Notes: generated by a model not told the origin, from the letters alone. DNA of 64,000 nt from Rhizobium grahamii (GCF_009498215.1 NZ_CP043498.1:992001-1056000), one strand, 5' to 3'. Shown: positions 44,990 to 54,547, numbered from the stretch's first letter. Program-made: numbers and translations.

Positions 44990-45997
44990 CTACATATCCG
45001 CCCGGCAATTTTCCCGATCGAGCCGCGAGACCAGCGCCAGCATCGTCTCCGAAACCGGCGTGGGTACGGCCGCAAGGCGCCCGAGCACCACGACCATTCC
45101 CACCAGTGGCGTGATCTCAAGCGATTTGCCGGCGAGGAGATCCTGCAGCATCGAGGTTCGAACCGGACCGATCTGTTGCGCCTGCTCCAGCCGCTGCTCG
45201 ACCGACATGCCAACGTTGGCGCCGAGCGCCTCTCCGACCGCCTTGACCTCTTTCATGACCTTGCCGATCTGGTCGCTGAGCGCCGCATCGGCCATCATCT
45301 CCGACATCAATGAGCGGGTGAGGGCGCTGATTGGATTGAACGAGGCGTTGCCCATCAGCTTGCTCCAGATATCGTCCCGGATCCGAGATGACAGCTTCAC
45401 GCCGATATCGGCGCGCCGAAACAATGCTTCGACGTCTCGCAGATCGTCGGTGATCTCCCCGGAGGGCTCGCCAAGGATGAAATGCCCGTTGTTGCTGAGC
45501 TTGACCTCGCCGGGGCTGCTGACTTCAGCACCCTGGTGCGCAACGCAGCCGATGACGCGGTGCGGGCCGATGAGATGCCAGAGCTTGCCGCCTTCATCGA
45601 GTTCGTCGAACTGAAGCTCCGCGTGTCCGCTCTGCTGATCGCGGTGGAAGTACCACCACGGAATCCCGTTCAAGATCATCAGGACACGCGTGCCTTCCTT
45701 CAGAAGATGCCCGATTCCATCGGCCGCAGCGGAGAGCTGATGGCCTTTCAGTCCGGTGATGACGAGATCTTGCTTCGGAAGCTCTCTTGGATCGTCGGTG
45801 GCTTCCACCCGAGCTACGAGCGGAGCATTTGCGCCGGCTTCGAGAAGGCGCAGGCCGTCGCACTGGATGGCGCGCAAGTGGGCGCCGCGGGCAACGACCG
45901 AAAGGGTGGCATCAGCACCAAGCGACGAGGAGAGTTTCGCCGCAATGGCGCCGCCAAGCGCGCCGGCGCCAAAGATGCAGATATTCTTGAAGGGCAT
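44990..45997 (-). CDS. 2-dehydropantoate 2-reductase family protein
   Basis: A 335-residue NADP-dependent reductase of the PanE/ApbA fold. The Rossmann motif is NICIFGAGALGGAIA and the C-terminal catalytic region includes DDIWSKLMGNASFNPISALT with the conserved Lys and Asn. Rhizobia often have several paralogues, so this may act on another 2-oxoacid than ketopantoate. It is convergent with the aminotransferase gene. Confidence 0.88.
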   Translation of the reverse strand: MPFKNICIFGAGALGGAIAAKLSSSLGADATLSVVARGAHLRAIQCDGLRLLEAGANAPLVARVEATDDPRELPKQDLVITGLKGHQLSAAADGIGHLLKEGTRVLMILNGIPWWYFHRDQQSGHAELQFDELDEGGKLWHLIGPHRVIGCVAHQGAEVSSPGEVKLSNNGHFILGEPSGEITDDLRDVEALFRRADIGVKLSSRIRDDIWSKLMGNASFNPISALTRSLMSEMMADAALSDQIGKVMKEVKAVGEALGANVGMSVEQRLEQAQQIGPVRTSMLQDLLAGKSLEITPLVGMVVVLGRLAAVPTPVSETMLALVSRLDRENCRADM

Positions 45998-46083
45998 GCG
46001 ATGATCTTTCCGCGAGTGTGGTCGCGCTGAACTTAGGTCATTCAGCCCTCAAGGCGAGTGATATCTGGAGCCGGCGGAGGCTT

Positions 46084-46299
46084 TTAATGGCTGGAGCCCG
46101 GAAGCAACTCGTTTCGACGAAGCTCGTCGATCGCCGCCACAGCATCTTCCGCAGACCAGCCTGCCCGGATGGCCGCGGCGATCATCCGGACCTCGGCCTC
46201 CTCTTCGATCTTCAGGAACAGCGGTTCCAGGGCCTCTTGGGCGGTAACGATATGATCGTTCGGAGGGGTAACTGACTGGCGGGTGGCGAGCGTAGGCAT
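46084..46299 (-). CDS. Small hypothetical protein (71 residues)
   Basis: A soluble, acidic helical protein (VTAQEALEPLFLKIEEEAEV, then AAIRAGWSAEDAVAAIDELR). AGGAG sits about ten bases before the ATG; an in-frame ATG 16 codons upstream has no such site. It stands divergent from ftsZ2 across about 200 bases. No family is recognised. Confidence 0.6.
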   Translation of the reverse strand: MPTLATRQSVTPPNDHIVTAQEALEPLFLKIEEEAEVRMIAAAIRAGWSAEDAVAAIDELRRNELLPGSSH

Positions 46300-46496
46300 C
46301 TGCGCGGTACTCCTCTCTCTGGCAGGGGATGACTCAGAATAATGCACGAGCGCGAAAAAGGTTCCGGATAAAGTTTCAAGAAAGCTTCATCTTGTTCTTT
46401 CGCCCCGGCTCTGCCTTGTTGCGCAACTAGGCTGATGCTCGATTCGGTTCCCGGTTACATGCGGAGCCACGACGAAAACGCACGAAGGAGATTGCG

Positions 46497-47525
46497 ATGA
46501 CGAACGCCAAGAACGGGGTTTCCGAAATGCGACCAAGAATAACAGTAATTGGTGTCGGCGGCGGCGGTGGCAATGCCATCAACAACATGATTGCGGAAAA
46601 TCTCGAAGGCGTCGATTTCATCGCTGCCAATACGGACGCGCAGGTGCTCGCCACCTCGAAGGCATCGCGCCGCATTCAGCTCGGCGCACACGTGACCGAA
46701 GGACTGGGCGCTGGTTCGCTGCCGGAAGTCGGTCGCGCTGCTGCCGAAGAGTCGATCGATGAGATCATGGATCATCTCGCCGGCTCCCACATGTGCTTCG
46801 TCACCGCCGGCATGGGCGGCGGCACCGGAACGGGTGCTGCACCCGTCATCGCTCAGGCCGCCCGCAACGCCGGCATCCTGACGGTCGGTGTTGTCACCAA
46901 GCCGTTCACCTTCGAAGGCAATCGTCGCATGAAAATGGCGGAACTCGGCATCGAGGCTCTTCGTGAGGCCGCCGATACCGTGATCGTGATCCCGAACCAG
47001 AACCTCTTCCGCATCGCCGATGCCAAGACGACCTTCGCGGACGCCTTCATGACCGCTGACCGCGTGCTTTACGCCGGTGTTGGCTGCATCACCGATCTGA
47101 TCGTCAAGGAAGGCCTCATCAACCTCGACTTCGCCGACGTGAAGTCCGTCATGCGCGGCATGGGCCGGGCAATGATGGGCACCGGCGAAGCCTCGGGCGA
47201 AGGCCGCGCCATGAAGGCCGCCGAAGCTGCGATCGCCAACCCGCTGCTCGACGACATCTCGATGAAGGGCGCCAAGGGCGTTCTGATCTCGATCTCCGGC
47301 GGCTCGGATATGACGCTCTTCGAGGTGGACGAGGCAGCCAGCCGTATCCGCGACGAAGTGCAGGACGAAGCCGATATCGTCGTCGGCGCGATCTTCGACC
47401 GCAATCTCGACGGCAAGTTCCGTGTGGCGGTCGTCGCAACCGGCCTTGATGGCGCGAGTGCTGGAACACAGGCTCGCCAGGGCGTGCCGGTCGGTCAGGA
47501 CATCCAGACGCGGACGCTGCAGTAA
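46497..47525 (+). CDS. ftsZ2: Truncated FtsZ paralogue FtsZ2
   Basis: Tubulin-like GTPase of 342 residues. The GTP-binding signature GGGTGTG (in [19 protein letters not shown]), [13 protein letters not shown] and the T7 loop [15 protein letters not shown] are all intact. The protein ends right after the core domain, so it lacks the long linker and the conserved C-terminal peptide that binds FtsA and ZipA. Rhizobiaceae carry such a short second FtsZ beside the normal one; in S. meliloti it is reported non-essential. It is monogenic, with AAGGAG before the ATG and a hairpin after the stop, and is not in the division (dcw) cluster. Confidence 0.94.
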   Translation: MTNAKNGVSEMRPRITVIGVGGGGGNAINNMIAENLEGVDFIAANTDAQVLATSKASRRIQLGAHVTEGLGAGSLPEVGRAAAEESIDEIMDHLAGSHMCFVTAGMGGGTGTGAAPVIAQAARNAGILTVGVVTKPFTFEGNRRMKMAELGIEALREAADTVIVIPNQNLFRIADAKTTFADAFMTADRVLYAGVGCITDLIVKEGLINLDFADVKSVMRGMGRAMMGTGEASGEGRAMKAAEAAIANPLLDDISMKGAKGVLISISGGSDMTLFEVDEAASRIRDEVQDEADIVVGAIFDRNLDGKFRVAVVATGLDGASAGTQARQGVPVGQDIQTRTLQ

Positions 47526-47536
47526 GTATCCTTCCG

Positions 47537-47563
47537 CCTGCGCGCCCCGATCGGGCGCGCAGG
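47537..47563 (+). terminator. Strong hairpin after ftsZ2
   Basis: CCTGCGCGCCC and GGGCGCGCAGG form an 11-pair stem with a five-base loop beginning 11 bases past the ftsZ2 stop. No T run follows. Confidence 0.6.
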
Positions 47564-47892
47564 CCAATTCTGATCTGTCGTTCGGGCCGGGTCCGTGCAT
47601 GCTGGAAAAGGCGGGCGGTGCCCTGTATGTGCTCTCGCCCCTTCGCCCAATGAGGCGTTTCCGACAATCAGGACAATCCCACGCCCAAGACACCTCCAGC
47701 GAGGCGATGATCCAGATCGCACAGGTCGAGCCCCCTCCGCACCTGATCCTCGGTGAGATCGGCTAAGACAATGTCACCGACGGGCTGCGCGCGAGAGTGG
47801 CGCAGATCGCGGAGTGGCGCAAAACTAGCCTCACGGCCGATGTTCCGAAAGCGTAAGATCAGGCGCGGACGGCTGCGCGATGGAGGTCTGGA
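47564..47892. other. Gene-free stretch between ftsZ2 and a small membrane gene
   Basis: Several short frames are open on both strands, one of which on the minus strand reads CPDCRKRLIGRRGE, but none has a ribosome site or recognisable family. I see no supported feature. Confidence 0.5.
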
Positions 47893-48090
47893 ATGGCGAA
47901 GTTGGGTTACGTGTTTGCAGGCCTGCTCATCCTGATCGGATTGGTCTGGATGGGGCAGGGCAGCGGCTATTTCCCCTATCCCGGGGAAAGCTTCATGATC
48001 AATCAGACGCCGTGGATCTATTGGGGCGCACTGGCTGCAATCGTCGGAGTAGTCGTGCTTGCCGTGACGAGAAGCGTGCAGAGGCGCTGA
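47893..48090 (+). CDS. Small membrane protein (65 residues)
   Basis: Two membrane segments (GYVFAGLLILIGLVWMG and WIYWGALAAIVGVVVLAV) joined by a polar loop, with a short basic C-terminus. GGAGG lies six bases before the ATG. It resembles small inner-membrane proteins of rhizobia of unknown role. It stands alone, with gene-free DNA on both sides. Confidence 0.75.
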   Translation: MAKLGYVFAGLLILIGLVWMGQGSGYFPYPGESFMINQTPWIYWGALAAIVGVVVLAVTRSVQRR

Positions 48091-48191
48091 GCGGGAGGCT
48101 CGGGCAACGGGCGGTCACGAGCAGCATTGTCAGGCAGAAGAAAAGTCACCGATGCGCGACATGCTCCATCAGGAGAGCATTTAAAATAATT

Positions 48192-48226
48192 CGCCGGCTA
48201 AGGAGGTGTTCTGACCTCCGCCGGCG
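48192..48226 (-). terminator. Terminator-like hairpin for the DUF2188 unit
   Basis: CGCCGGC...GCCGGCG and GGAGGT/ACCTCC make a two-part stem; read on the minus strand it is followed by AATTATTTTAA, a U-rich tail. It lies about 25 bases past the last gene of the unit. Confidence 0.55.
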
Positions 48227-48251
48227 ATGAATGCGATAGGTAATGCGCGGC

Positions 48252-48575
48252 TTACGCGCGACGGCGGGCCTCGGCCATGTCGGGGCGTGTGCCGTCGGGG
48301 GCGCGAAGCCCATAGTGCTTGCTTGCGAACACCCATTCGACATTGCCAGGTTCGAACGGACGACGCGGGTTTCTCAGCGCCATCCGGCGCTCGGAGAGGC
48401 TGCGGGGCAGGGTGTCGATCATGTCGTTGACGAAGGTTTCAACGCAGTCTTTCCAGCGGGGCGAGACCGCAACATCGATACCGCCGTAGCGCTGGAAATC
48501 CGGATGTTTGCGGGAGTAGCATGCGCCGAGCATCCAGGCATGCTGCTGCTTCAGAAAACGTTCTTTAATGGTCAT
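48252..48575 (-). CDS. Hypothetical protein resembling phage AP2/HNH-associated proteins
   Basis: A 107-residue protein. The stretch RYGGIDVAVSPRWKDCVETF, then VNDMIDTLP and, later, FEPGNVEWVFAS recalls phage homing-type proteins, whose pattern is RYGGRGI..C.RW..F..F..DM...DN.YEPGN.RW. The HNH catalytic residues themselves are not visible. It may be a degraded or domesticated derivative. The ATG lies two bases after the stop of the DUF2188 gene, so the pair is coupled. Confidence 0.65.
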   Translation of the reverse strand: MTIKERFLKQQHAWMLGACYSRKHPDFQRYGGIDVAVSPRWKDCVETFVNDMIDTLPRSLSERRMALRNPRRPFEPGNVEWVFASKHYGLRAPDGTRPDMAEARRRA

Positions 48576-48577
48576 TC

Positions 48578-48832
48578 CTAGTCTTTTTCCTTGGCGTCAT
48601 CGACGACATCGGCCTCGGGGCGGTCGCCTCCGTTCGACCGTTCCGTTGTCCAGGTGCCGTCCGCACGCTGATATGTAATGTCCGCATCCTGGCCACCGAG
48701 CTGTTGTCGCTCCGCGGCTTGTTTGGCCGCTGCCAGTGCATCTTCGTGAGTTGGGAAAGTTTCCGACCAGACATCGTCCAGGCGGTAAGCCCAGGCGCCA
48801 TCATGTTCGGCGACGTGGTAGGTAATCGACAT
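48578..48832 (-). CDS. DUF2188 domain-containing protein
   Basis: An 84-residue protein: ITYHVAEHDGAWAYRLDDVW, then ETFPTHEDALAAAKQAAERQ and a late ITYQRADGTWTTER. This is the DUF2188 pattern (W.Y....S..F.T..eA...A...A). A charged C-terminal tail follows. AAGGAATG precedes the ATG; a longer in-frame start is less likely. It is the first gene of a two-gene unit. Confidence 0.85.
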   Translation of the reverse strand: MSITYHVAEHDGAWAYRLDDVWSETFPTHEDALAAAKQAAERQQLGGQDADITYQRADGTWTTERSNGGDRPEADVVDDAKEKD

Positions 48833-49043
48833 CGGGCATTCCTTCAAGAACTTTTCGCAGGAATTTGCATGGAGGTTCCCTGCGGATTGAAACATCGGAA
48901 CGCAGCTCGCCCGATGCTTGTTCCCTTCCGCCTTGGCCTGTGTGAGGCTGGATTACGTGTGCCGTCGATCTTGCGCAAATGCGGAACGCTTCATAGGCTC
49001 AAGGCGTTGATGGATTCGTTCAACGCCTCTCAATAGGAACCCC

Positions 49044-49217
49044 ATGCGCGCTCAGTCGAAGCCGTTCATTGTCGAAGTCAAATCCTCTCGCCGTCAGGAT
49101 CGCCGCCAGTCCGCGTCGATCTGGGGAAATCTGGATCTAGCAGCCGTTGCCGAAGAAATCGCGGAAGATCTGCCACAGTCGGCAGCAGCGCCTGCCGAGG
49201 CAGCCGTCGTACGGTAA
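49044..49217 (+). CDS. Small hypothetical protein (57 residues)
   Basis: A short frame beginning MRAQSKPFIVEVKSSRRQDR, continuing SASIWGNLDLAAVAEEIAED, and ending in an Ala-rich tail before TAA. AGGAA lies before the ATG. The basic N-terminal half followed by an acidic amphipathic segment is like small conserved proteins of rhizobia, but I cannot name a family. Confidence 0.6.
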   Translation: MRAQSKPFIVEVKSSRRQDRRQSASIWGNLDLAAVAEEIAEDLPQSAAAPAEAAVVR

Positions 49218-49313
49218 GGTAGCGGCAGGCGGGAACTCAGCCCGCCTGCATTCTCTGCTAGTATCCCGCAGCCCTTGCCTCTCGGCGCAATCCAGGCTGC
49301 AGGTCGTACAGTC

Positions 49314-50144
49314 TCAATCCAGGAAGAACTCCAGGAGATCGGCGTTTACGATGTCGGGATGCGTCGTGCACATGCCGTGCGGCAGACCGGCATAGGTCTT
49401 GAGCGTTCCGTGTTTCAGGAGCTTGACCGAAAGCGGCGCGGAATCGGCATAGGGAACGATCTGATCGTCATCGCCATGCATGACGAGCGTCGGCACCGTG
49501 ATATTCTTCAGATCGTCGGTGAAGTCAGTCTCCGAGAAGGCCTTGATACAATCATAGTGCGCCTTGGCGGCTCCCATCATGCCCTGACGCCACCAGTTCT
49601 CGATGATACCCTGGCTGACCTTGGCGCCGGGACGATTGAACCCGTAGAACGGGCCTGCCGGCACATCCAGGAAGAACTGGGCGCGATTGGCGACAAGTGC
49701 CGCGCGGAAGCCGTCAAAAACCTCGAGCGGCAGACCGCCGGGGTTCTTGTCCGATTTCACCATGATCGGCGGCACGGCACCGATCAGCACGGCCTTGGCA
49801 ACGCGGCCGGGCTTGGCGCGCGCGACATAGTGGGCAACTTCGCCGCCGCCGGTCGAGTGGCCGACATGGATGGCATTCTTGAGATCGAGCGCATCGGTAA
49901 GGGCGGCGACGTCGGCGGCATAGGTGTCCATCTCGTTGCCTTGCCAGGTCTGGCTCGAACGCCCGTGGCCGCGCCGGTCATGGGCGATCACACGATATCC
50001 CTTGTCCAGAAAGAACATCATCTGCGCATCCCAGTCGTCGGCGCTGAGCGGCCAGCCATGATGGAAGACGATAGGCTGGGCGGTGGCCGCACCCCAATCC
50101 TTGTAGAAAATCTCAGTTCCGTCGGCGGTCTTGATGAATGGCAT
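49314..50144 (-). CDS. Alpha/beta hydrolase (non-haem chloroperoxidase/esterase-like)
   Basis: A 276-residue alpha/beta-hydrolase close to the cofactor-free haloperoxidases and aryl esterases. The nucleophile Ser is in [15 protein letters not shown], the acid in [12 protein letters not shown] and the His in YAGLPHGM. The opening [16 protein letters not shown] and [14 protein letters not shown] are typical. It is expected to be cytoplasmic, with no signal peptide. The natural substrate is unknown. Confidence 0.93.
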   Translation of the reverse strand: MPFIKTADGTEIFYKDWGAATAQPIVFHHGWPLSADDWDAQMMFFLDKGYRVIAHDRRGHGRSSQTWQGNEMDTYAADVAALTDALDLKNAIHVGHSTGGGEVAHYVARAKPGRVAKAVLIGAVPPIMVKSDKNPGGLPLEVFDGFRAALVANRAQFFLDVPAGPFYGFNRPGAKVSQGIIENWWRQGMMGAAKAHYDCIKAFSETDFTDDLKNITVPTLVMHGDDDQIVPYADSAPLSVKLLKHGTLKTYAGLPHGMCTTHPDIVNADLLEFFLD

Positions 50145-50464
50145 GGCAACGTTCCCTCTTTTTGACTGTGATTTGCGTTCTTGGCATTAATGGCACGCGA
50201 GCGTCCGTCCTGCGCCAATATCGTGACGCATCCCGGCCGGACCTGGCTCGCCTGCGCTGCAGTCCTACGTCCTCATCATGACGTGGCGTTAGCGGCGCTT
50301 CGGGCCAACGGTAATGTGATGCAAATCGTTAAGAAGGGAAGATGCCGTTCTGGAGAATGACGGCACAAACAGAAAGACCGACACGTTGACGTGGTCGGGC
50401 TCAGTCACATCAAGCTGCCGGAGTTGGCGCCGGTCGCGCCAGCCTCCGGATTGATCCTGCGTGG
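50145..50464. other. Gene-free stretch between the hydrolase and DUF1508 genes
   Basis: No frame with a start signal, RNA motif or repeat was recognised. It should hold the promoter of the alpha/beta hydrolase gene. Confidence 0.5.
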
Positions 50465-50647
50465 TCAGACCGGATTGCAGGTCATGCCGTTGCGTCTTGC
50501 GTTGTCGATGCAGTCGCTGCGGTTGGAATAGCCTTGGGACGATGCTCCGACGATGCGGCCGTTCGAGGCGGTGCGCCGCCAGCGCCAGCCATCTGCTCCG
50601 CTATAAACTTCCCACGTATCCCCGTTAGTTGCGACGCAGCTTGCCAT
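50465..50647 (-). CDS. DUF1508 (YegP-like) small protein
   Basis: A 60-residue protein: WEVYSGADGWRWRRTASNGR then IVGASSQGYSNRSDCIDNAR. This is a single DUF1508 unit; E. coli YegP has two. GGAGGTGA lies right before the chosen ATG. Its role is unknown. The gene is solitary. Confidence 0.85.
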   Translation of the reverse strand: MASCVATNGDTWEVYSGADGWRWRRTASNGRIVGASSQGYSNRSDCIDNARRNGMTCNPV

Positions 50648-50781
50648 GTTCACCTCCATCATCGTGCGGATAGGGAAATGGCTAAGCGATTCGCGCGTGC
50701 GTCTCCACGAACTGGCTGCAACTCACGGTGTAGATGCGAGAAACGCTGGTTGTGTCAGGCCTATGCGGCAGACAAAACGCA

Positions 50782-50810
50782 AAAGAGCGGCCGACGGCCG
50801 CTCTTTCTTT
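50782..50810 (-). terminator. Bidirectional terminator downstream of the kinase gene
   Basis: AAAGAGCGGCC and GGCCGCTCTTT make an 11-pair stem with a three-base loop; A-rich and T-rich sequences flank it on the two sides. It lies about 100 bases past the kinase stop. Confidence 0.75.
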
Positions 50811-50912
50811 GTTTCAGCTTGATTTTCGGGCGGACGGTGATCTTGCCCAGTCGACCCTCTTGGCTCGCTGATTTTGTTCGTAGATTTAGAGCAGCGCGCA
50901 CACCACGCTGTT

Positions 50913-53318
50913 CTAAACGCACTTTTCCTCAATGCTAGGAAGGGAGAAGGCAACGGTCGCGCCCGGTCCGTCGTTCGACATTGCCCACATCCGGCCGCCG
51001 TGATTTTCAACTATCGAACGGCTGATGGAAAGGCCTATGCCCATCCCGTTGCGTTTCGTCGTGAAGAACGGTTCGAACATCTTTTCCGGAGCGTCAGGGG
51101 CGATTCCGACGCCCGCATCCGAGATGGACAACGTGATCATATCCTCGCTCGCTAGCGCAGTTCGCACCAGCAGACGGCGAGGCCGCTCCTCGGTCTCCGC
51201 CATGGCCTCGATCCCGTTCAAGACCATATTGAGAATGACCTGCTGAAGCTGAATGCGATCGCCCGTGATAGGCGGCAACTCTGGCGCCAGCCTAGCCTCC
51301 AGGACAATCAGTTTCTCACGCATGTCTCGCGCCGACAATGCAATGACCTCGCGAGCTATTTCATTGAGGTCGATCGTCTCCATGGCCGGAGACTGTCGAT
51401 TGAACATAGCCCGAAGTCGCTTGATAACTTCGGTCGCGCGCATGGTGTCTCGGATCGTCCGCCGGGCAGTATCTGTTGCGGAAGCGATGTTCGGTGGATC
51501 GAGCGCTAACAGACGGACACATGCACTGGCGTTCGCGAGAATGCCCGAAAGTGGTTGGCTCACCTCGTGCGCTATGGACGTCGTCAGGGCACTTATTGTC
51601 ATCACGCGAGAAACATACGCGAGTTCTTCTCGCGCTTTTGCAAGTGCTTCCTCGCCACGTCGAAGAGCATCTTCCGCCCGTCTTGTCTCGGTAATGTCCT
51701 GCACCGTTCCCATGAAGACCGGGTGATCGCCGATGTAATGTGTAATCCTGGCCAGTCCTCGAATGAACCTGAGGGTCTCGTCTGTCCTGATGATCCGGAA
51801 GACGAAATCGGCATCCTCGCCAGCAAACCCTCTCTTCATCTCGAAGTCGAAGAGTTCCAGGTCTTCCGGATGGACCCGCTCCCTGACCGCATCGATGCTC
51901 GGCTTGAGCTCAGGGTCGAGGTCGAATATTCTGTAGAACTCCTCAGACCAGATGTTCTCATCCCGCTGGATATCAGATGTAAAGCTGCCTGTTGAACTAA
52001 TCCGTTGAGCGGCGACGAGCTGCGCCTGGCTTCGTTCGACCTGCGTCTCTCGCTTGAGAAGAGCTTCCTCGTGACGGGTCCGGTCAATCGAGATGGCCGC
52101 GATGTGCTTCGCTCGATCGACTATTTGCTGCTCGCGAGGCCGGAAGTCTGCTTGCTGATGCCTCAGGATTATAAGTATCCCGGCCGTGTTTCCATACGGG
52201 GACAGAATGGGAATGGCCTTGCAGTAGTGCAGAGCGTTGGCCAACATCATCTCGCCCATCAACGTGTCGTGCTGGTCGCATTCGGCCATCGTCGCGATCT
52301 CGACAGTCCTTTTTGTCAGAGCGGCTGTGGAGCAGGGGTTCTTGTCCGAAATCACGCTCTTGCCGTCGAAGATCTCTCTGAACTCACCGGCCAGACTGCT
52401 AGCAGCGCCCATGCGGAAGAGCTTGCGGTCAAGTGAAAGCTCGAGGAAGCCGCAAACAAGGTCCGGAACGAGATCCGCGACAACATCGCAGAGCCGTTGA
52501 AGAACACTTGCCGACGGTGCGCCTCGCGCGACCATTTCGAGTATCTCCATCTCATGCCCTAGCAGGTGGGAGGAATCCCGGCTGTCCTGAACGTCGGTCT
52601 GAAGGACGCAATAGCCCGCTAACTCTCCGTTCTGCTCACGTATCGGCGTGACATGTGCCTCCAGCCAGCGGAGTGTACCGTCGGCAGAGAGCGCTTGATA
52701 CGAAACGACAGCTGGTTCATTTCGGTTTTGCCCCGCCTGCAGCTGAAAGGCGATCTCTTCCAGTTTGCCTAGATTGAAGTTGGCTCGTCTGTCTTGAGGA
52801 ACGCCTGACGACGAGTACCAGCGCCATGCTGCGTGATTTGCGAAATCGAGCTCCAAGGTAGGAGTTAGTAGAAGCGCCTGGAGTGACAGCGAGTCTAGGA
52901 AGTTCCGGAAGTCACGATCCGCATTGCTAATCGGGTTGTCGATCGTCTCAAGGCGGTCTATCGCAAGCCAACACACGTCACCTCCCGGCCCGTTCATTGG
53001 CGAAACGGAGAGATTGAGCAAAATGAATTGTCCGTCCCTTCGCCGGAAACGGGCCGCGACGAGTTGAACGCCGCCCTGCTGCGCGTCTTTCTGCGCTCGA
53101 ACCGTGACGAGCTGATCGTCCGGATGCAGAAAGCTTGCCAATTGCCACGACTCGCCTTGATCGTTCATCAGGCCAGTGAAGTCGATGAAGCGCGTGTTCA
53201 CATAGCGGAGGGTGCCTGCTTCGTCCGTTGTCCAGACCAAGCCGGGCAGGCTGTTCAAGATTCCCAGGCCGTCATTGGCCCCGTATGTAACTGCATCCTC
53301 GTCAAGTGACATTGACAT
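50913..53318 (-). CDS. Orphan PAS-PAS-GAF-PAS sensor histidine kinase
   Basis: An 801-residue soluble kinase with no membrane segment. PAS 1 (about 18-125: LPGLVWTTDEAGTLRYVN), a second PAS (about 140-250), a GAF-like domain (about 265-415), a third PAS (about 440-545: HPEDLELFDFEMKR), then HisKA with the phospho-His584 in SIAHEVSQPLSGILANASA and an HATPase domain (NMVLNGIEAMAE; DAGVGIAPDAPEKMFEPFF; TKRNGMGIGLSISR). No response regulator is adjacent. The ATG shares a base with the stop of the upstream MFS gene (TGATG), pointing to a joint function. The signal is unknown. Confidence 0.92.
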   Translation of the reverse strand: MSMSLDEDAVTYGANDGLGILNSLPGLVWTTDEAGTLRYVNTRFIDFTGLMNDQGESWQLASFLHPDDQLVTVRAQKDAQQGGVQLVAARFRRRDGQFILLNLSVSPMNGPGGDVCWLAIDRLETIDNPISNADRDFRNFLDSLSLQALLLTPTLELDFANHAAWRWYSSSGVPQDRRANFNLGKLEEIAFQLQAGQNRNEPAVVSYQALSADGTLRWLEAHVTPIREQNGELAGYCVLQTDVQDSRDSSHLLGHEMEILEMVARGAPSASVLQRLCDVVADLVPDLVCGFLELSLDRKLFRMGAASSLAGEFREIFDGKSVISDKNPCSTAALTKRTVEIATMAECDQHDTLMGEMMLANALHYCKAIPILSPYGNTAGILIILRHQQADFRPREQQIVDRAKHIAAISIDRTRHEEALLKRETQVERSQAQLVAAQRISSTGSFTSDIQRDENIWSEEFYRIFDLDPELKPSIDAVRERVHPEDLELFDFEMKRGFAGEDADFVFRIIRTDETLRFIRGLARITHYIGDHPVFMGTVQDITETRRAEDALRRGEEALAKAREELAYVSRVMTISALTTSIAHEVSQPLSGILANASACVRLLALDPPNIASATDTARRTIRDTMRATEVIKRLRAMFNRQSPAMETIDLNEIAREVIALSARDMREKLIVLEARLAPELPPITGDRIQLQQVILNMVLNGIEAMAETEERPRRLLVRTALASEDMITLSISDAGVGIAPDAPEKMFEPFFTTKRNGMGIGLSISRSIVENHGGRMWAMSNDGPGATVAFSLPSIEEKCV

Positions 53319-54547
53319 CAACGGTCGTTCCGTTCGCTTCGTCGCCCCGCAGTCAGGGCAGGGGCCGTCGCTAGTCCGGTAGCACCGCCGCTGAGGCGAG
53401 CCTCGGTCAACCGTCGCCCAAGGATGAAGTCTTTCGAGAGAATTGCCGCCAGCGCGCCAGCGAGCATCCATATCGAAGTGGTCAGGGCAAACGTCACAGA
53501 AGTCCAGCCGAGCGTCGCCGAGGCGAGGATGGTTCCCAATGAGGTCGAGATCTTCAGCACTGAGAAAACCTCAGCCCTCATTTCTGGCGCCACCAGTCTG
53601 TTGAGCTGCAACGAGTAGTGGATGCCGAGCGAGGGCGCGCATATCCCGACAAGCGCGCAGCCGAGTATCGATAAACCGAACGAATTCTGAAGTATCAGCG
53701 CCATGCCGATGATGATCGTAATGAACATCGCCGCGACCTGCTGCTTCGAATAGGCTTTGTTGAGCACGCCGTTTCCCATGGATCCGACAAGCGACGCCGC
53801 ACACAGGGTTCCGGTGAATATCGCGCCGTACCCTGCTTGCAGGTCGAACCCCATCGCAAGAGACACCGCGCCGACTTCGATGCCGCTGATCGCGGCGGAA
53901 CTGGCGCAGGCGCATCCGAGCCAGAGAAGGACTTCAGGCGTCAGCGATCTGGTTCGGGTTTCCACCGCCTGCGGCTCCACATTGCTTCTTGCTGACGGCA
54001 AGATCATTGCGGGCACCGCGCCGAGTATCGCGATTGCAGCTATCGAGAATGATGCGGACACCGATCCAAGACTGGCTGCCAAAATCGGGGTGACGAGGAA
54101 GGTGAGGTCCGACGCAAAAGCTGCGAGGGCAAGAGCCCTTGTCATCTGCGAATGCACAATCAGGTAGTTTGCACTGTCACGCAGATAACCGAAGGCCGCA
54201 CCTTGCACGAGACCAGCGGCCACTGCCGCAGCGATGAAAACCGCGTATGGCGCGCCCACTCCACACGCAGTGGCGCAAACGAAAAGTGCTGCCGTCCGAA
54301 TAAAAATTAGAGCCTTGAAGAATGCTATTGAGTTCGCACCCCGCCCTAACCGGGCAATTGGCAAGGCTCCGACAAGTTGCGCGGCCGTCATGGCAGCGAG
54401 CGCCGTTGCTCCACTCGCGGGGCTCTCCGTGATCGAGAGTGCTGCCAAGGCGAAGGCTATCGACGCTCCCGCGCGGGGCGCGCCAAACAGGCCGTAGGCG
54501 ACCACCCAGCGGATAGTTTGAGGACTTTGTAGACCGCCCCAATTCAT
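53318..54547 (-). CDS. MFS transporter coupled to the histidine kinase
   Basis: A 409-residue membrane protein with about twelve hydrophobic segments (for instance LTFLVTPILAASLGSVSASF and VAAMFITIIIGMALILQ). The MFS fold is inferred from length and the two-fold pattern; the classical loop motif between segments 2 and 3 is weak (IARLGRG). The substrate is unknown. The start follows GGCGGA; an in-frame TTG 20 codons earlier is unlikely. Its stop overlaps the kinase start by one base. Confidence 0.78.
   Translation of the reverse strand: MNWGGLQSPQTIRWVVAYGLFGAPRAGASIAFALAALSITESPASGATALAAMTAAQLVGALPIARLGRGANSIAFFKALIFIRTAALFVCATACGVGAPYAVFIAAAVAAGLVQGAAFGYLRDSANYLIVHSQMTRALALAAFASDLTFLVTPILAASLGSVSASFSIAAIAILGAVPAMILPSARSNVEPQAVETRTRSLTPEVLLWLGCACASSAAISGIEVGAVSLAMGFDLQAGYGAIFTGTLCAASLVGSMGNGVLNKAYSKQQVAAMFITIIIGMALILQNSFGLSILGCALVGICAPSLGIHYSLQLNRLVAPEMRAEVFSVLKISTSLGTILASATLGWTSVTFALTTSIWMLAGALAAILSKDFILGRRLTEARLSGGATGLATAPALTAGRRSERNDR

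Noticed and set aside
46455..47693. 412-codon minus-strand frame opposite ftsZ2
   Set aside because: Shadow of ftsZ2. The part beyond ftsZ2 (CPDCRKRLIG...) was considered as a zinc-ribbon gene but has no start site.
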